DNA of 64,000 nucleotides, from contig NC_015312.1 in assembly GCF_000196675.2 (NCBI RefSeq), positions 1,612,001 to 1,676,000 of the forward strand, written 5' to 3'. Source of the DNA: Pseudonocardia benzenivorans CB1190. GTDB taxonomy: Bacteria > Actinomycetota > Actinomycetes > Mycobacteriales > Pseudonocardiaceae. Under the pieces are notes generated by a model. That model had not been told where the DNA came from, made no database searches, and saw nothing but the letters and a program-made list of their open reading frames with translations. The position numbers and the translations under genes were made by a program. Shown one piece after another: positions 1-8,733 of this stretch (position 1 is the first letter of the stretch; every line of letters begins with the position of its first letter).

Positions 1-1089
1 CTGGGCACCCGGCTCGCGCTGCACGGTCGCGTGGGCAGGCGGGGGCTGCCCGCGGGCACGACGGCCGTCGCCGCCTCGCTCGCCATCGCGGGGGTCGTCG
101 CGGCCGTCGCGCTGGGCGCCAGCCTGGAGCGGCTCGTCGACACCCCGGCGCGGTACGGGCAGGGCGCGGACATGACGATCGTCGACGCCCGCGAGGCCGA
201 CGTCGGCCGGCTGGTGGCCGATCCGCGGGTCGCCGCGCTCGACGTCGGCGCCAGCGGTACGGCCACCCTCGCCGACGGGACGCCGATCGAGACGACGAGT
301 CGCGAGGTGCGCAAGGGCAGCCTGCCGGTCGCTCTCGCGGGAGGACGGCTACCCGTCGGGCACGACGAGGTCGCCGTCGGTCCGCGCGCCGCGTCGACCC
401 TGGGCGTCAACGTCGGGGACACGCTCGACATCCGCCGGGTCCACGGCGGCACCTCGACGCTGCGGATCGTCGGGGTCGCCGTCCTCACCTCGCAGAACAA
501 CGGGGCCGTCGGCGACGGCCTGCTCGTCGCGCCGACCGTGATGCGCGAGCTCGTGCCCGGCCAGCCGCTGTTCGACGCGGCGGTCGTCGCCGCGCCCGGC
601 GCCGCCGACGCGCTCTACGCGGAGCTGGCGCAGAACCTGGAGGTCTTCCCGCGCCAGGTGCCCGACGCGGTACGCAACCTCGGCGACCTCGTCACGCTGC
701 CGGAGATCCTCGCGCTCGTGCTGGCCGTCGTCGCCGGCGCGGGGATGGTGCACGCGCTGCTCACCGCGGGCCGCCGGCACGCCCGCGAGGTCGCGGTGCT
801 GTCGGTCCTCGGGGCGACCCCCGGCCAGGTGCGCTCGACGCTGGCGGTGATGGCCGCGGCGACCGTCGTGCCGGCGCTCGTCGTCGGCGTCCCGCTCGGG
901 CTCGGCGCCGCGCGCGTGCTGTGGTGGCAGCTGGCCACCGCGACGGGCGTCGCGGGCGACCTCGCGGTGCCGTGGCGGCTGCTGCTCGTCGTGGTCCCCG
1001 CGGTGCTGGCGGGGGCCCTGCTGCTCTCGCTCGCCCCGGCGAAGCGCGCCGCGCGGACCCCGCCCGCCGTCGCGCTCGCGGGCGGCTGA
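1..1089 (+). CDS. FtsX-like ABC transporter permease, C-terminal part
   Basis: The reading frame is open from the first base of the window, so the true start lies upstream and only the last 363 codons are visible. One hydrophobic segment near the start is followed by a roughly 190-residue extracytoplasmic region (MacB_PCD-like), then three more membrane segments. This is the usual layout of the second FtsX unit of lipoprotein-release or peptide-export permeases. The end, RTPPAVALAGG, resembles the typical family tail. The ATPase partner should lie upstream, outside the window. The substrate cannot be inferred. The next gene is convergent and unrelated. Confidence 0.8.
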   Translation: MGTRLALHGRVGRRGLPAGTTAVAASLAIAGVVAAVALGASLERLVDTPARYGQGADMTIVDAREADVGRLVADPRVAALDVGASGTATLADGTPIETTSREVRKGSLPVALAGGRLPVGHDEVAVGPRAASTLGVNVGDTLDIRRVHGGTSTLRIVGVAVLTSQNNGAVGDGLLVAPTVMRELVPGQPLFDAAVVAAPGAADALYAELAQNLEVFPRQVPDAVRNLGDLVTLPEILALVLAVVAGAGMVHALLTAGRRHAREVAVLSVLGATPGQVRSTLAVMAAATVVPALVVGVPLGLGAARVLWWQLATATGVAGDLAVPWRLLLVVVPAVLAGALLLSLAPAKRAARTPPAVALAGG

Positions 1090-1157
1090 GCCGCAGCCCG
1101 GGGAAACCCGGCGCGCGAGCCGCTCCGCTCGCGCCCGCGGGGGTGCGGGCTCGAGAG

Positions 1158-1937
1158 TCAGCTGCGGCCGTCGTCCGGTCCGTCGGGGCGGTCGGCGGAC
1201 TGCTGCATGGCGTGGAGGCGCTGCTGCGTGAAGACGTCGGCCGGCCCGTCCTTCGTCCGCGCCGGGTCGAGCGCATGCCGCAGCCAGGACTCGGACGCGC
1301 TCACGTGGACCGTGGACGCTGCGCTGGCCAGGAACGGGTCCCGGGCGATGATCGCTTCGACGATGCGGCTGTGCTGTTCGAAGGTGAAGTTCTTGGTGCC
1401 CTGCTGGATGACGCCGCGGGCGACTCGCGCGTTGATCGCCCGCTTTCCTATTGCATCCATCAGCGTGCAGAGGGTGGCGTTCCCGGTGATGGATACGACC
1501 TGGCGGTGGAACTCCAGGTCGAAGGCGATGAGCTCTTCGTCGTCACGGGCGTCGTTGAGGCGGTGGAGGCTCTTGGTGAGGATCGTGATGTCCTCGTCGG
1601 TGGCCCGTTGCGCGGCGAGGCCCGTCGCCGCCGGTTCCAGGAGCCTGCGGACCTCGAAGATCTCGAGGAGGGTGCCGTCGTGCATGAGGTCGAGCGCGAA
1701 GCCCAGACCACCGAGCAGGGTCTCGGGCTGGAGGTTGGAGACGAAGGTCCCGTCGCCGCGGCGGATCTCCAGCACACGTGCCTCGCACAGGGCACGGACC
1801 GCCTCCCGCAGGGCGTTGCGGGAGACCTGCAGCTTCGCAGCCAGTTCGGACTCCGCAGGCAGCCGGTAGCCGGGGCCGAGCTGGCCCTCGACGATCAGGT
1901 CGCGGATCTTCTGGATGGCACGGTCGGCGGCAGACAC
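1158..1937 (-). CDS. GntR-family regulator with FCD ligand domain
   Basis: This 259-residue protein has an N-terminal winged helix (about residues 5-70, containing LPAESELAAKLQVSRNALRE) and an all-helical FCD domain with DLEFHRQVV, the usual metal/ligand-binding helix of FadR-subfamily regulators. Such proteins usually repress catabolic operons and are released by an organic acid or acyl-CoA. It follows the SDR gene on the same strand (108-base gap) and faces away from the carboxylase operon, so it is the natural candidate regulator of that operon. The ATG start follows no obvious strong Shine-Dalgarno site. The effector is unknown. Confidence 0.9.
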   Translation of the reverse strand: MSAADRAIQKIRDLIVEGQLGPGYRLPAESELAAKLQVSRNALREAVRALCEARVLEIRRGDGTFVSNLQPETLLGGLGFALDLMHDGTLLEIFEVRRLLEPAATGLAAQRATDEDITILTKSLHRLNDARDDEELIAFDLEFHRQVVSITGNATLCTLMDAIGKRAINARVARGVIQQGTKNFTFEQHSRIVEAIIARDPFLASAASTVHVSASESWLRHALDPARTKDGPADVFTQQRLHAMQQSADRPDGPDDGRS

Positions 1938-2044
1938 GACAGCCCTTCACTCGGCGTGGAGGATCCAGTATTACCAGGTCGGGTGGCCTGTCCCCACTTT
2001 TCGAGCGGACCCGCCAGGGCGGTGTGCCCCGGCGGGCCGGCCGG

Positions 2045-2827
2045 TCAGGGTGCAGCGGCGAGGACGCCGCCGTCGATTGTGAGCACGGATCCGTTGCAGT
2101 AGGACGCCTCATCGGAGGCGAGGAAGAGCACGCCGTTGGCGATCTCCTCGGGATTCCCCATCCGGCCGCTGGGGTTCCACTGGTAGCGGTACTCCTCGCT
2201 GTTGAGGTAGTCGACGAACTCGGCGACCATCGGCGTCTCGATGTAGCCGGGGGCGACCGTGTTGGCCCGGATGTTGTGGCGAGCGTATGCGGTCGAGAGC
2301 GACCGGGTGAGGTTGACGATCGCGCCCTTGGCGGTGGTGTAGGCGTGGGCGTCGCGGTTGCCGACGAACCCGAGGATGCTCGCCACGTTCACGATCGACC
2401 CGCCGCCGCGTTGCAGCATCGCGGGGATGGCGTGCCGCGAGCAGTTGACCACCGAGCCCAGGTTGATGTTCATGACGTGGTCCCAGTCCTCGACGGTGGC
2501 GTCGCCGAGGGTGTCCATGCTGCCCGGGCGTACGTCGCGGTAGGAGTATCCGACGCCGGCGTTGTTGACCAGGATGTCGAGCCCGCCGAACTTCTCGGTG
2601 GCGGCCCGGATCGCCGCGCCGGCCTGGCCGTCGTCGGAGAGGTCGGACGAGTGCGTGGCGAGGGCCGCCCCCGCATCGAGCTCCTTGGCCAGGTTCTCGA
2701 GCTTGTCGACGCTGCGGCCGACCGCGACGACCTGTGCTCCCTCGGTGAGGAACCGTTCGGTGACGGCCCGGCCGATGCCCGAGCTGGCGCCGGTGACCAC
2801 GGCGACTTTGCCTTGCAGTCTGCTCAC
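2045..2827 (-). CDS. SDR-family NAD(P)-dependent dehydrogenase
   Basis: This is a 260-residue classical short-chain dehydrogenase. It has TGASSGIG (residues 12-19) for the nucleotide, NNAGVGYS, the catalytic Ser in NVASILGF, and Tyr163/Lys167 in YTTAK. I chose the GTG start at 2827 because AGGAG lies five bases upstream; the longer frame up to 3115 has no SDR similarity. Family members oxidise secondary alcohols or reduce ketones. Its position next to the GntR regulator and divergent from the carboxylase operon suggests it makes the ketone or keto acid used there, for example from a secondary alcohol. That role is inferred. Confidence 0.9.
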   Translation of the reverse strand: MSRLQGKVAVVTGASSGIGRAVTERFLTEGAQVVAVGRSVDKLENLAKELDAGAALATHSSDLSDDGQAGAAIRAATEKFGGLDILVNNAGVGYSYRDVRPGSMDTLGDATVEDWDHVMNINLGSVVNCSRHAIPAMLQRGGGSIVNVASILGFVGNRDAHAYTTAKGAIVNLTRSLSTAYARHNIRANTVAPGYIETPMVAEFVDYLNSEEYRYQWNPSGRMGNPEEIANGVLFLASDEASYCNGSVLTIDGGVLAAAP

Positions 2828-2866
2828 CTTGACTCCTGAGGTGTGGTCTGGACGGTGGCGGGTCCT

Positions 2867-2936
2867 CGGACATGTCCGGTGGGCCAGCCTGTGACGAGAG
2901 ACAAACCTAGACATGGGATGTCTGCTGTGTCTACAG
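2867..2936. promoter_or_regulatory. Divergent control region with palindromic operators
   Basis: Between the SDR gene and the biotin-carrier gene lie a perfect 12-base palindrome CGGACATGTCCG (2867-2878), a perfect 6-3-6 repeat AGACATGGGATGTCT (2909-2923) and a weaker CTGT-N4-ACAG (2925-2936). The first two share GACAT half-sites. They lie where a regulator could control both divergent units. The adjacent GntR protein is the obvious candidate, but binding is inferred from position only. Confidence 0.5.
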
Positions 2937-2976
2937 TCACGGCCGTTGTTCCTCACGTCGTATGGAGGGTTGCCGG

Positions 2977-3444
2977 ATGCCGGTCGGTCAGGATGGCCTA
3001 AAGCGCGTCCTAGATGCCTTTGAACAGGGAGATTGGGACGAGATTCACCTGGTCGCCGACGACGTCGAGGTCCACCTCGTCGCGCGAGGGGCGGATTCAA
3101 AGGTTCAGGCGACATCCCATGTCACTGCGCCCGAAGAGACCCCCGCGAGGACTACCGACGTCGCCCCGTCTGCTCCGATGACAGCCACCGCCGAGGACGC
3201 CACCACCGTCGTCGCCCCCTCGCCGGGGCTCTTCTGGCGGGCCCCGAGCCCCGGGGCGCCGCCGTTCACCGACATCGGCGGGCACGTGGAAGAGGGCACC
3301 GCGCTGTGCATCGTCGAGGTCATGAAGCTGATGAACACGCTCCCGGCTCCGGTCGCCGGGACCGTCGTCGAGATCTGTGCGGAGAACGGCGAGCAGGTCG
3401 ACACGGGAACTCCGCTGTTCCGCATCCGGGCGGACGGGAGCTGA
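2977..3444 (+). CDS. Biotin carboxyl carrier protein
   Basis: This protein of about 155 residues has a variable acidic N-terminus, a Pro/Ala/Thr linker (about 50-75) and a biotinyl domain ending the protein. EVMKLMN places the biotin-accepting lysine at residue 117, within the usual hairpin of the biotinyl fold. I chose the ATG at 2977 because GGAGG lies eight bases upstream; an in-frame ATG at 2962 is less well placed. It is the first gene of the carboxylase operon, and the next gene starts one base after its stop. It would carry CO2 from the biotin carboxylase to the carboxyltransferase encoded next. The N-terminal 50 residues are not recognisable. Confidence 0.88.
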   Translation: MPVGQDGLKRVLDAFEQGDWDEIHLVADDVEVHLVARGADSKVQATSHVTAPEETPARTTDVAPSAPMTATAEDATTVVAPSPGLFWRAPSPGAPPFTDIGGHVEEGTALCIVEVMKLMNTLPAPVAGTVVEICAENGEQVDTGTPLFRIRADGS

Positions 3445-3445
3445 C

Positions 3446-4843
3446 GTGGTGCAGCGAGTGCTCGTCGCCAACCGGGGCGAGATCGCCATGCGGGTCGTGC
3501 GGGCGTGCTTCGACGAGGGCGTGACCAGCGTGCTGGCCGCCTCCGAGGCCGACCTCGACAGCCTGCCCGCCCGTGTGGCCGACGAGGTCGTGCAGATCGG
3601 ACCGGCGAGTGCGACCGCGAGCTACCTCGACGTCGGCGCGGTGATCTCGGCGGCCCTGCTCACCGGCTGCGACGCCGTCCATCCCGGCTACGGATTCCTG
3701 TCCGAGCAACCCGAGCTCGTCGAGCAGTGCGCCCGGCACGGCATCACCTTCGTGGGCCCGAGCGCGGAGTCCATCCGCCGTGGCGGGGACAAGATCGCCG
3801 CCCGCGAGTTGGCCCGTGGCCTCGACATCCCGCTGGGAGCGGGCTCGGACGCGATCGACACCGTCGAGGAGGCCGCGGACCTCGCCGCCCGGGTCGGCTA
3901 CCCCGTCCTGCTCAAGGCAGCGGCAGGTGGCGGCGGCCGCGGCATGCGTCGGGTCGACGCCCCCGCCCAGCTCGCCGACGCCGTCGTACGGGCCCGGGCC
4001 GAGGCGCAGAGCGCGTTCGGCGACGGGCGGCTCTACATCGAGCACTACGTCGAGCACGCCCGCCACGTCGAGGTGCAGGTGCTCGCCGACGCGCTCGGCA
4101 CCACGGTGCACCTCGGCGACCGGGACTGCTCCTACCAACGGCGGTATCAGAAGCTGGTGGAGGAGGCCCCGGCGAGTGCGGTACCCGAGGAGCTGCGTCG
4201 CCGGATCGGGGAGGCGGCGGTCGCGCTGATCTCGGCGCTTGACTACGTCGGCGCCGGCACCGTCGAGTTCCTCGTCGACGTCGACCGAGACACCTTCTCC
4301 TTCCTGGAGGTCAACACTCGTGTCCAGGTCGAGCACCCGGTGACCGAGATGGTGACCGGCGTCGACATCGTCCGCGAGCAGCTGCGCATCGCTGCCGGGA
4401 AGCCACTGTCCTTCGCCCAGGGCGACGTCCGGGTCTCGGGGCACGCGATCGAGTTCCGGATCAACGCCGAGTCCCCGGACCGCGGCTTCGTCCCGTCGCC
4501 GGGCGAGCTGCGCGTGTGGCGGCCCCCCGTCGGGACGGACGTCCGCGTGGACAGCCACTGCTTCGCCGGCTACCGCGTCCCGCCGCACTACGACTCGTTG
4601 CTCGGCAAGCTCATCTGCCGGGGCGACACCCGCGACGAGGCCCTGGACCTCGCGGCGCGCGCGCTCGACGCGTTCGACGTCGCCGGGGTGGACACCACGC
4701 TGCCCCTGCATCGGGAGTTGGTTCGCCATCCCGACGTCCGGGGCCACCGCATCACCACCCGCTGGGTCGAGGAGTCGTTCCTCCCCCTCTGGACCGCCGA
4801 CCGAGCTCGCACCGCGCGAGCGGAAAGGGCCGCCACCCCATGA
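3446..4843 (+). CDS. Biotin carboxylase subunit
   Basis: This 465-residue ATP-grasp biotin carboxylase (AccC type) carboxylates carrier-bound biotin using ATP and bicarbonate. The N-terminal fold begins RVLVANRGEIAMR. The glycine-rich loop KAAAGGGGRGMR starts near residue 157 and the catalytic strand EVNTRVQVEH near residue 288, followed by the biotin-carboxylase C-terminal domain. Length is typical for a free-standing subunit (about 450). The GTG start at 3446 has GGGAG five bases upstream; GTG 3449 is possible. The stop overlaps the next start as ATGA, so the carboxyltransferase is translationally coupled to it. Confidence 0.95.
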   Translation: MVQRVLVANRGEIAMRVVRACFDEGVTSVLAASEADLDSLPARVADEVVQIGPASATASYLDVGAVISAALLTGCDAVHPGYGFLSEQPELVEQCARHGITFVGPSAESIRRGGDKIAARELARGLDIPLGAGSDAIDTVEEAADLAARVGYPVLLKAAAGGGGRGMRRVDAPAQLADAVVRARAEAQSAFGDGRLYIEHYVEHARHVEVQVLADALGTTVHLGDRDCSYQRRYQKLVEEAPASAVPEELRRRIGEAAVALISALDYVGAGTVEFLVDVDRDTFSFLEVNTRVQVEHPVTEMVTGVDIVREQLRIAAGKPLSFAQGDVRVSGHAIEFRINAESPDRGFVPSPGELRVWRPPVGTDVRVDSHCFAGYRVPPHYDSLLGKLICRGDTRDEALDLAARALDAFDVAGVDTTLPLHRELVRHPDVRGHRITTRWVEESFLPLWTADRARTARAERAATP

Positions 4844-6315
4844 CGCACGTCGAGTTCGTCGACCAGACGCTGCGCGACGGGCAGCAGAGCCTGTGGGGCA
4901 TGCGGATCCGTGCCGGTATGGCCGCCGCCGTCGCCGAGGACATCGACCGCACGGGGTTCCGGACCGTCGACGTGACCGGAAGCTCGATGTTCGAGTGCAT
5001 GATGCGCTACTCGCGCGAGGACCCGTGGGAGGGTCTCGACCTCTGGCGCACATGGCTGCCGAACGCGCAGCTGCGCGCCGGAAGCCGCAGCAACTGCATC
5101 GCGAAGTTCGGGCTGACGCCGGACTCGCTGATGGACCTGTGGATCCGGACACTGACGCGCCACGGCATCCAGTCGTTCTGGATTTACGACTGTCTGTACA
5201 ACATGGACCAGATGCGGCGGTTGTGCCAGACGGTCCACGACGCGGGCGCCGAGGTCGTCCCGGCGATTATGTTCGGGATCAGCCCGGTGCACACCGACGA
5301 GTGGTTCGCGGCCCGCGTCCGGGAGATGGTGTCATGGGGCATCGTCTCGGCGATCTACGTCGAGGACGCTCCGGGCATCCTCGCGCCGGAACGGGGCGCG
5401 ACGCTGATTCCGGCGCTCGTCGACGCCGCCGGTGACGTACCCGTCGAGCTGCATTGCCACAACACCGTCGGGGTCGCCCCGCTGAACTATCTGACGGGGC
5501 TGCGCAGCGGCGTCCGCATCCTGCACACGGCCTCCCGACCCCTCGCGAACGGCCCGTCGTTGCCGTCGACCGAGGCCATGGTCGAGAACCTCCGCTGGCT
5601 CGGCCACGACCACGGCCTCGACACCGCCCGGCTGGACCCGGTGGCCCTGCACTTCGCCCGGGTGGCGGCGCAGGAGGGTTGGGCGACGGGCACCCCGAAC
5701 GAGTTCTCCACGTTCGCCTACCACCATCAGCTCCCGGGCGGCATGACCGGCACCCTGAAGGCCCAGCTCGCCCAGTACGGGATGGAGGACCGGCTGACCG
5801 AGGTGCTCGAGGAGGTCGTCCGGGTCCGGGAGGAGCTGGGACACCCGATCTCCGCCACTCCGTTCTCGCAGCTCATGGGCATCCAGGCGGTACTGAACAT
5901 CGTCACCGGCGACCGGTACTCGATGGTGCCGGACGAAGTGATCATCTACACGCTGGGGCACCTCGGTACCCCACCCGCACCGATCGACCCCGACGTGCGG
6001 GACCGGGTCCTGTCGTCCCCGCGGGCGAAGGAGTACCTGGCCTGGGAGCCCCCGCAGCCGTCGCTGAAGGAGCTGCGGATCCAGTTCGGCGACGCCCGCA
6101 TGAGCGACGAGGAGCTGCTGTGCCGCTACCTCGTGCCGCGGGAGGACTTCGAGGCGACGCGGGCGGCGGGAAAGGTCTCGCCGACCTACGTCTTCCGCGA
6201 CGCGGTCGCGTCCCGGCAGCTGATCGAGACGGCGCTGACCATGCGCCGGCCCACGTACGTCAGGGTCCGTCGCGGCGACCTCGACCTCACCCTGCGGCGC
6301 AGCCGCACCGACTGA
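4840..6315 (+). CDS. Carboxyltransferase, pyruvate carboxylase/transcarboxylase 5S type
   Basis: This 491-residue HMGL-like TIM-barrel carboxyltransferase would transfer CO2 from biotin to an enolisable ketone or keto acid. The barrel opens with DQTLRDGQQS (metal ligand Asp13), and ELHCHNTVG holds the paired metal histidines 205 and 207. A PYC_OADA-like C-terminal region follows (about 300-460). Where pyruvate carboxylases and 5S have a carbamylated lysine (IKDMAGLL), this protein reads YVEDAPGIL, with Glu175 in that place. This suggests a changed active site rather than a standard pyruvate carboxylase. The family is secure from the motifs; the substrate is not known. Confidence 0.87.
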   Translation: MTHVEFVDQTLRDGQQSLWGMRIRAGMAAAVAEDIDRTGFRTVDVTGSSMFECMMRYSREDPWEGLDLWRTWLPNAQLRAGSRSNCIAKFGLTPDSLMDLWIRTLTRHGIQSFWIYDCLYNMDQMRRLCQTVHDAGAEVVPAIMFGISPVHTDEWFAARVREMVSWGIVSAIYVEDAPGILAPERGATLIPALVDAAGDVPVELHCHNTVGVAPLNYLTGLRSGVRILHTASRPLANGPSLPSTEAMVENLRWLGHDHGLDTARLDPVALHFARVAAQEGWATGTPNEFSTFAYHHQLPGGMTGTLKAQLAQYGMEDRLTEVLEEVVRVREELGHPISATPFSQLMGIQAVLNIVTGDRYSMVPDEVIIYTLGHLGTPPAPIDPDVRDRVLSSPRAKEYLAWEPPQPSLKELRIQFGDARMSDEELLCRYLVPREDFEATRAAGKVSPTYVFRDAVASRQLIETALTMRRPTYVRVRRGDLDLTLRRSRTD

Positions 6316-6381
6316 GCGCGCGCCGGCCCGCGGCACCCGCACCCGTCTCCCACATGTCAACGATGCCTGAAGAGGAGGGCC

Positions 6382-7107
6382 ATGAGCAGTGACGCGCACG
6401 CCCTGACCGAGAAATGGGCGAAGAAGGCCATGACGCCGACCGTGGAGGCGTTCCACTCCCGGATCCGGGCCCGGGTCGCCGAGCGGCTCGCCGCCTCGGG
6501 CAAGAGCTGGGAGGAGGCGGTGGCCGACCCCGACCTGGAGCTCACCGTCGACGACTTCACCGCGGTGGAGCAGGAGTTCCTCGACACCGGCTACCGGTTC
6601 GAGATGTCGGCGCAGATCTCGCTGGAGGAGGCACCGGAGAAGTACCGGGCCCCTTCCGGAATCCAGGACACCGGCACCGCGCAGACCGACGAGGACGGCA
6701 ACCGCATCGTCGGCACGGGCGCCAACGTGTTCCGTGTCCCCGCGGACGTGGTCGGCACGGCCCGTCTGGTCAGCACGGTGGACGTCGTGCTGGACATGCT
6801 CACCAACGGGGTCCCCGACGACACCATCGCGATCATCGACGACTCCGGCGGGACGTTGACCGCGCCGATCCTGCAGAGCTTCACCGGCGTGGTGTGCATG
6901 GGCGGCACCGTCCGCTCGCACCTGGGGATCCTCACCCGCGAGTACGGCGTGCCGTGCCTGATGGACGCCCGGCTCGACGGGCTGCACGACGGCGACCGGA
7001 TCAAGGTCGAGTACACCAAGCCGCCCGTCGACGTCTACGCGACCGAGAACGACCCGAGCGCGCGGGCCCGCATCGTCAAGCTGGAGGGAACCTCCGATGC
7101 CGAGTGA
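6382..7107 (+). CDS. Stand-alone PEP-utilising swivelling (phosphohistidine) domain protein
   Basis: The C-terminal half of this 241-residue protein is a PEP-utiliser mobile domain. GGTVRSHLGILTREYGVPC contains His180 at the position that is phosphorylated in PPDK, PEP synthase and EI. The N-terminal 110 residues are charged and not recognised. There is no ATP-grasp or PEP barrel, so the protein can only act with partners. AGGAGG lies five bases upstream of the ATG, and the stop overlaps the next gene by 11 bases. With the PPDK-like protein at 10834 it suggests a split dikinase, comparable in principle to phenylphosphate synthase, which spreads these domains over subunits. Shuttling of a phosphoryl group is inferred. 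Confidence 0.8.
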   Translation: MSSDAHALTEKWAKKAMTPTVEAFHSRIRARVAERLAASGKSWEEAVADPDLELTVDDFTAVEQEFLDTGYRFEMSAQISLEEAPEKYRAPSGIQDTGTAQTDEDGNRIVGTGANVFRVPADVVGTARLVSTVDVVLDMLTNGVPDDTIAIIDDSGGTLTAPILQSFTGVVCMGGTVRSHLGILTREYGVPCLMDARLDGLHDGDRIKVEYTKPPVDVYATENDPSARARIVKLEGTSDAE

Positions 7108-8647
7108 CCACACCTATGCGGAACTGCTCGACCTCAACGCCTGGATCCGCAAGAACAGCGACGCCTTCCACTGGCAGTGCACGGCCCGCACGGTGCAGGA
7201 GTCGAAGCTCTTCCCGGTCAACCCGTACATCGCGATGTCCTACCTCAACGCGTGGTACCGGTACCCGTCACTGTTCCGCACGCTGGAGCAGACCATGACC
7301 GCCGAGGAACTCGGCGACCGTGCGCGCGAGGTGTCCTCCGCCTCCGGGATCATCCAGAACGGGATCATCCCGCAGTTCTACCTCGGCGGGCGGCAGATCC
7401 TCATCGACATGGGCATGCTCAGGCCCACGGACGCCCTCGACGACGTCGCCTACGTCCTGGACTTCACCAAGCGGCTCAACCTCTCCTACCACCGCCACCA
7501 CGCCCACATCCTGCCCAGCGACGCCGGGCACCGCGCCCAGGTCCTGCCGGAGCGGGTGGTCCAGGTGTTCCACGCCGACGCGTTCGGGGTGAAGCCGGGC
7601 GACCGGCTGCACACCGCGGCCGGGCGGTTCCTCGCCCAGCTGTCGCAGTACGCCTTCCTGTCGCACTGCGAGTGCCGGTTGGGGATCAACAACAGCGGCC
7701 CGTACAAGATCGGCGAGTCCGGCGAGATGCTGGTGCGCGACGTCGTGGACCTGGCCGAGGGCGACTACCCGTGGCTGGACGGGGTGGCCGCCGAGGTCGC
7801 GTTCAACAACTACACGATGCCGGTGATCCTCAAGGACACCCACTTCTCCATCGTCGACGACTGGGCGAGCTTCGAGGCGACGCCGTCCTACAGCCACGAC
7901 AACGTCACCGCGATCGGGCTCTACACCTCCGACTACCTCTCCGACGGCTACGTGCCGGTGGCGATGGACAACCCCGCCACCCTCGCGGACTTCCTCGAGC
8001 ACGAGCGAGAGGTCCTGGCCAAGGCGACGTCGGACCTGTGGAACGTCATGGCGGGATGGACACGCGAGCAGCTGGTCGACTCGGGGCTGCTGGTCTACTA
8101 CGCCGTTCCGAAGGACCTGTTCCACATCGCCGGGATCTACGACCAGTCCGACTGGATGCTGGTCGAGGACCGGGCGCAGCGGTTCAAGCCGCTGATGAAC
8201 GACGAGTACGGCCGTGACCTGATCGCCGAGCTCGTCGGCTACATCTCGCTGACCTCCCAGCAGGGCAACGACTACACGATGAGCAAGCACTCCGGTGCCC
8301 CCGGGGACATGTGGTCGACGATTCCGTACTCGGTGCTCGCCGACGACGAGTTCACCCGCGGTGTCGGCCCGATCCGAAGCGGCAGCACCTCGCTGCCGGC
8401 GAAGAGCTCCACCTGGACGACCACGGAGGGCCGGCTCACGCTCGACGACGCCAACCGGCGCGCCGCGGCGCTCAGGCCGCTCCCGGCGCAGGAGCCCTAC
8501 CGGTTCCTCGACGACCGCTGGATCAAGGACCACCCCGGCGACGAACGCGCCGAGGAGCTCTACCGGCACACCCAGCGGCGTTCCCGGCTGCTCGCCGGCA
8601 AGGGCGCCGGGCTCAGCGGCGCCGACATCGAAGTCCTGCGGGCCTGA
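7097..8647 (+). CDS. Uncharacterised 516-aa protein of the carboxylase operon
   Basis: I do not recognise this family. The protein is 516 residues, soluble in appearance (no signal peptide or clear membrane segment), and rich in Tyr, Trp, His and Asp. A His-rich stretch YHRHHAHILPSDAGHR lies near residues 134-149 and FLSHCECRLGINNSGPYKIG near 190-210. Such conserved-looking polar motifs suggest an enzyme rather than a structural protein. It is coupled to the swivelling-domain gene by an 11-base overlap, with GGAGGG eight bases before its ATG. By context it could be the substrate-phosphorylating part of a multi-subunit dikinase. That is inference without domain support. Confidence 0.7.
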   Translation: MPSDHTYAELLDLNAWIRKNSDAFHWQCTARTVQESKLFPVNPYIAMSYLNAWYRYPSLFRTLEQTMTAEELGDRAREVSSASGIIQNGIIPQFYLGGRQILIDMGMLRPTDALDDVAYVLDFTKRLNLSYHRHHAHILPSDAGHRAQVLPERVVQVFHADAFGVKPGDRLHTAAGRFLAQLSQYAFLSHCECRLGINNSGPYKIGESGEMLVRDVVDLAEGDYPWLDGVAAEVAFNNYTMPVILKDTHFSIVDDWASFEATPSYSHDNVTAIGLYTSDYLSDGYVPVAMDNPATLADFLEHEREVLAKATSDLWNVMAGWTREQLVDSGLLVYYAVPKDLFHIAGIYDQSDWMLVEDRAQRFKPLMNDEYGRDLIAELVGYISLTSQQGNDYTMSKHSGAPGDMWSTIPYSVLADDEFTRGVGPIRSGSTSLPAKSSTWTTTEGRLTLDDANRRAAALRPLPAQEPYRFLDDRWIKDHPGDERAEELYRHTQRRSRLLAGKGAGLSGADIEVLRA

Positions 8648-8733
8648 CCGGCCATCAGGACGCCAGGACGCAGGACCGCCGGCGGCGGCGGCAACGCCGC
8701 CGCGGGCCTCACACGTGATCGAGGAGTTCTGCA

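Noticed and set aside
3320..5152. 610-codon open frame on the minus strand across the biotin carboxylase and carboxyltransferase genes
   Set aside because: No domain motifs, and the plus strand genes are unmistakable.
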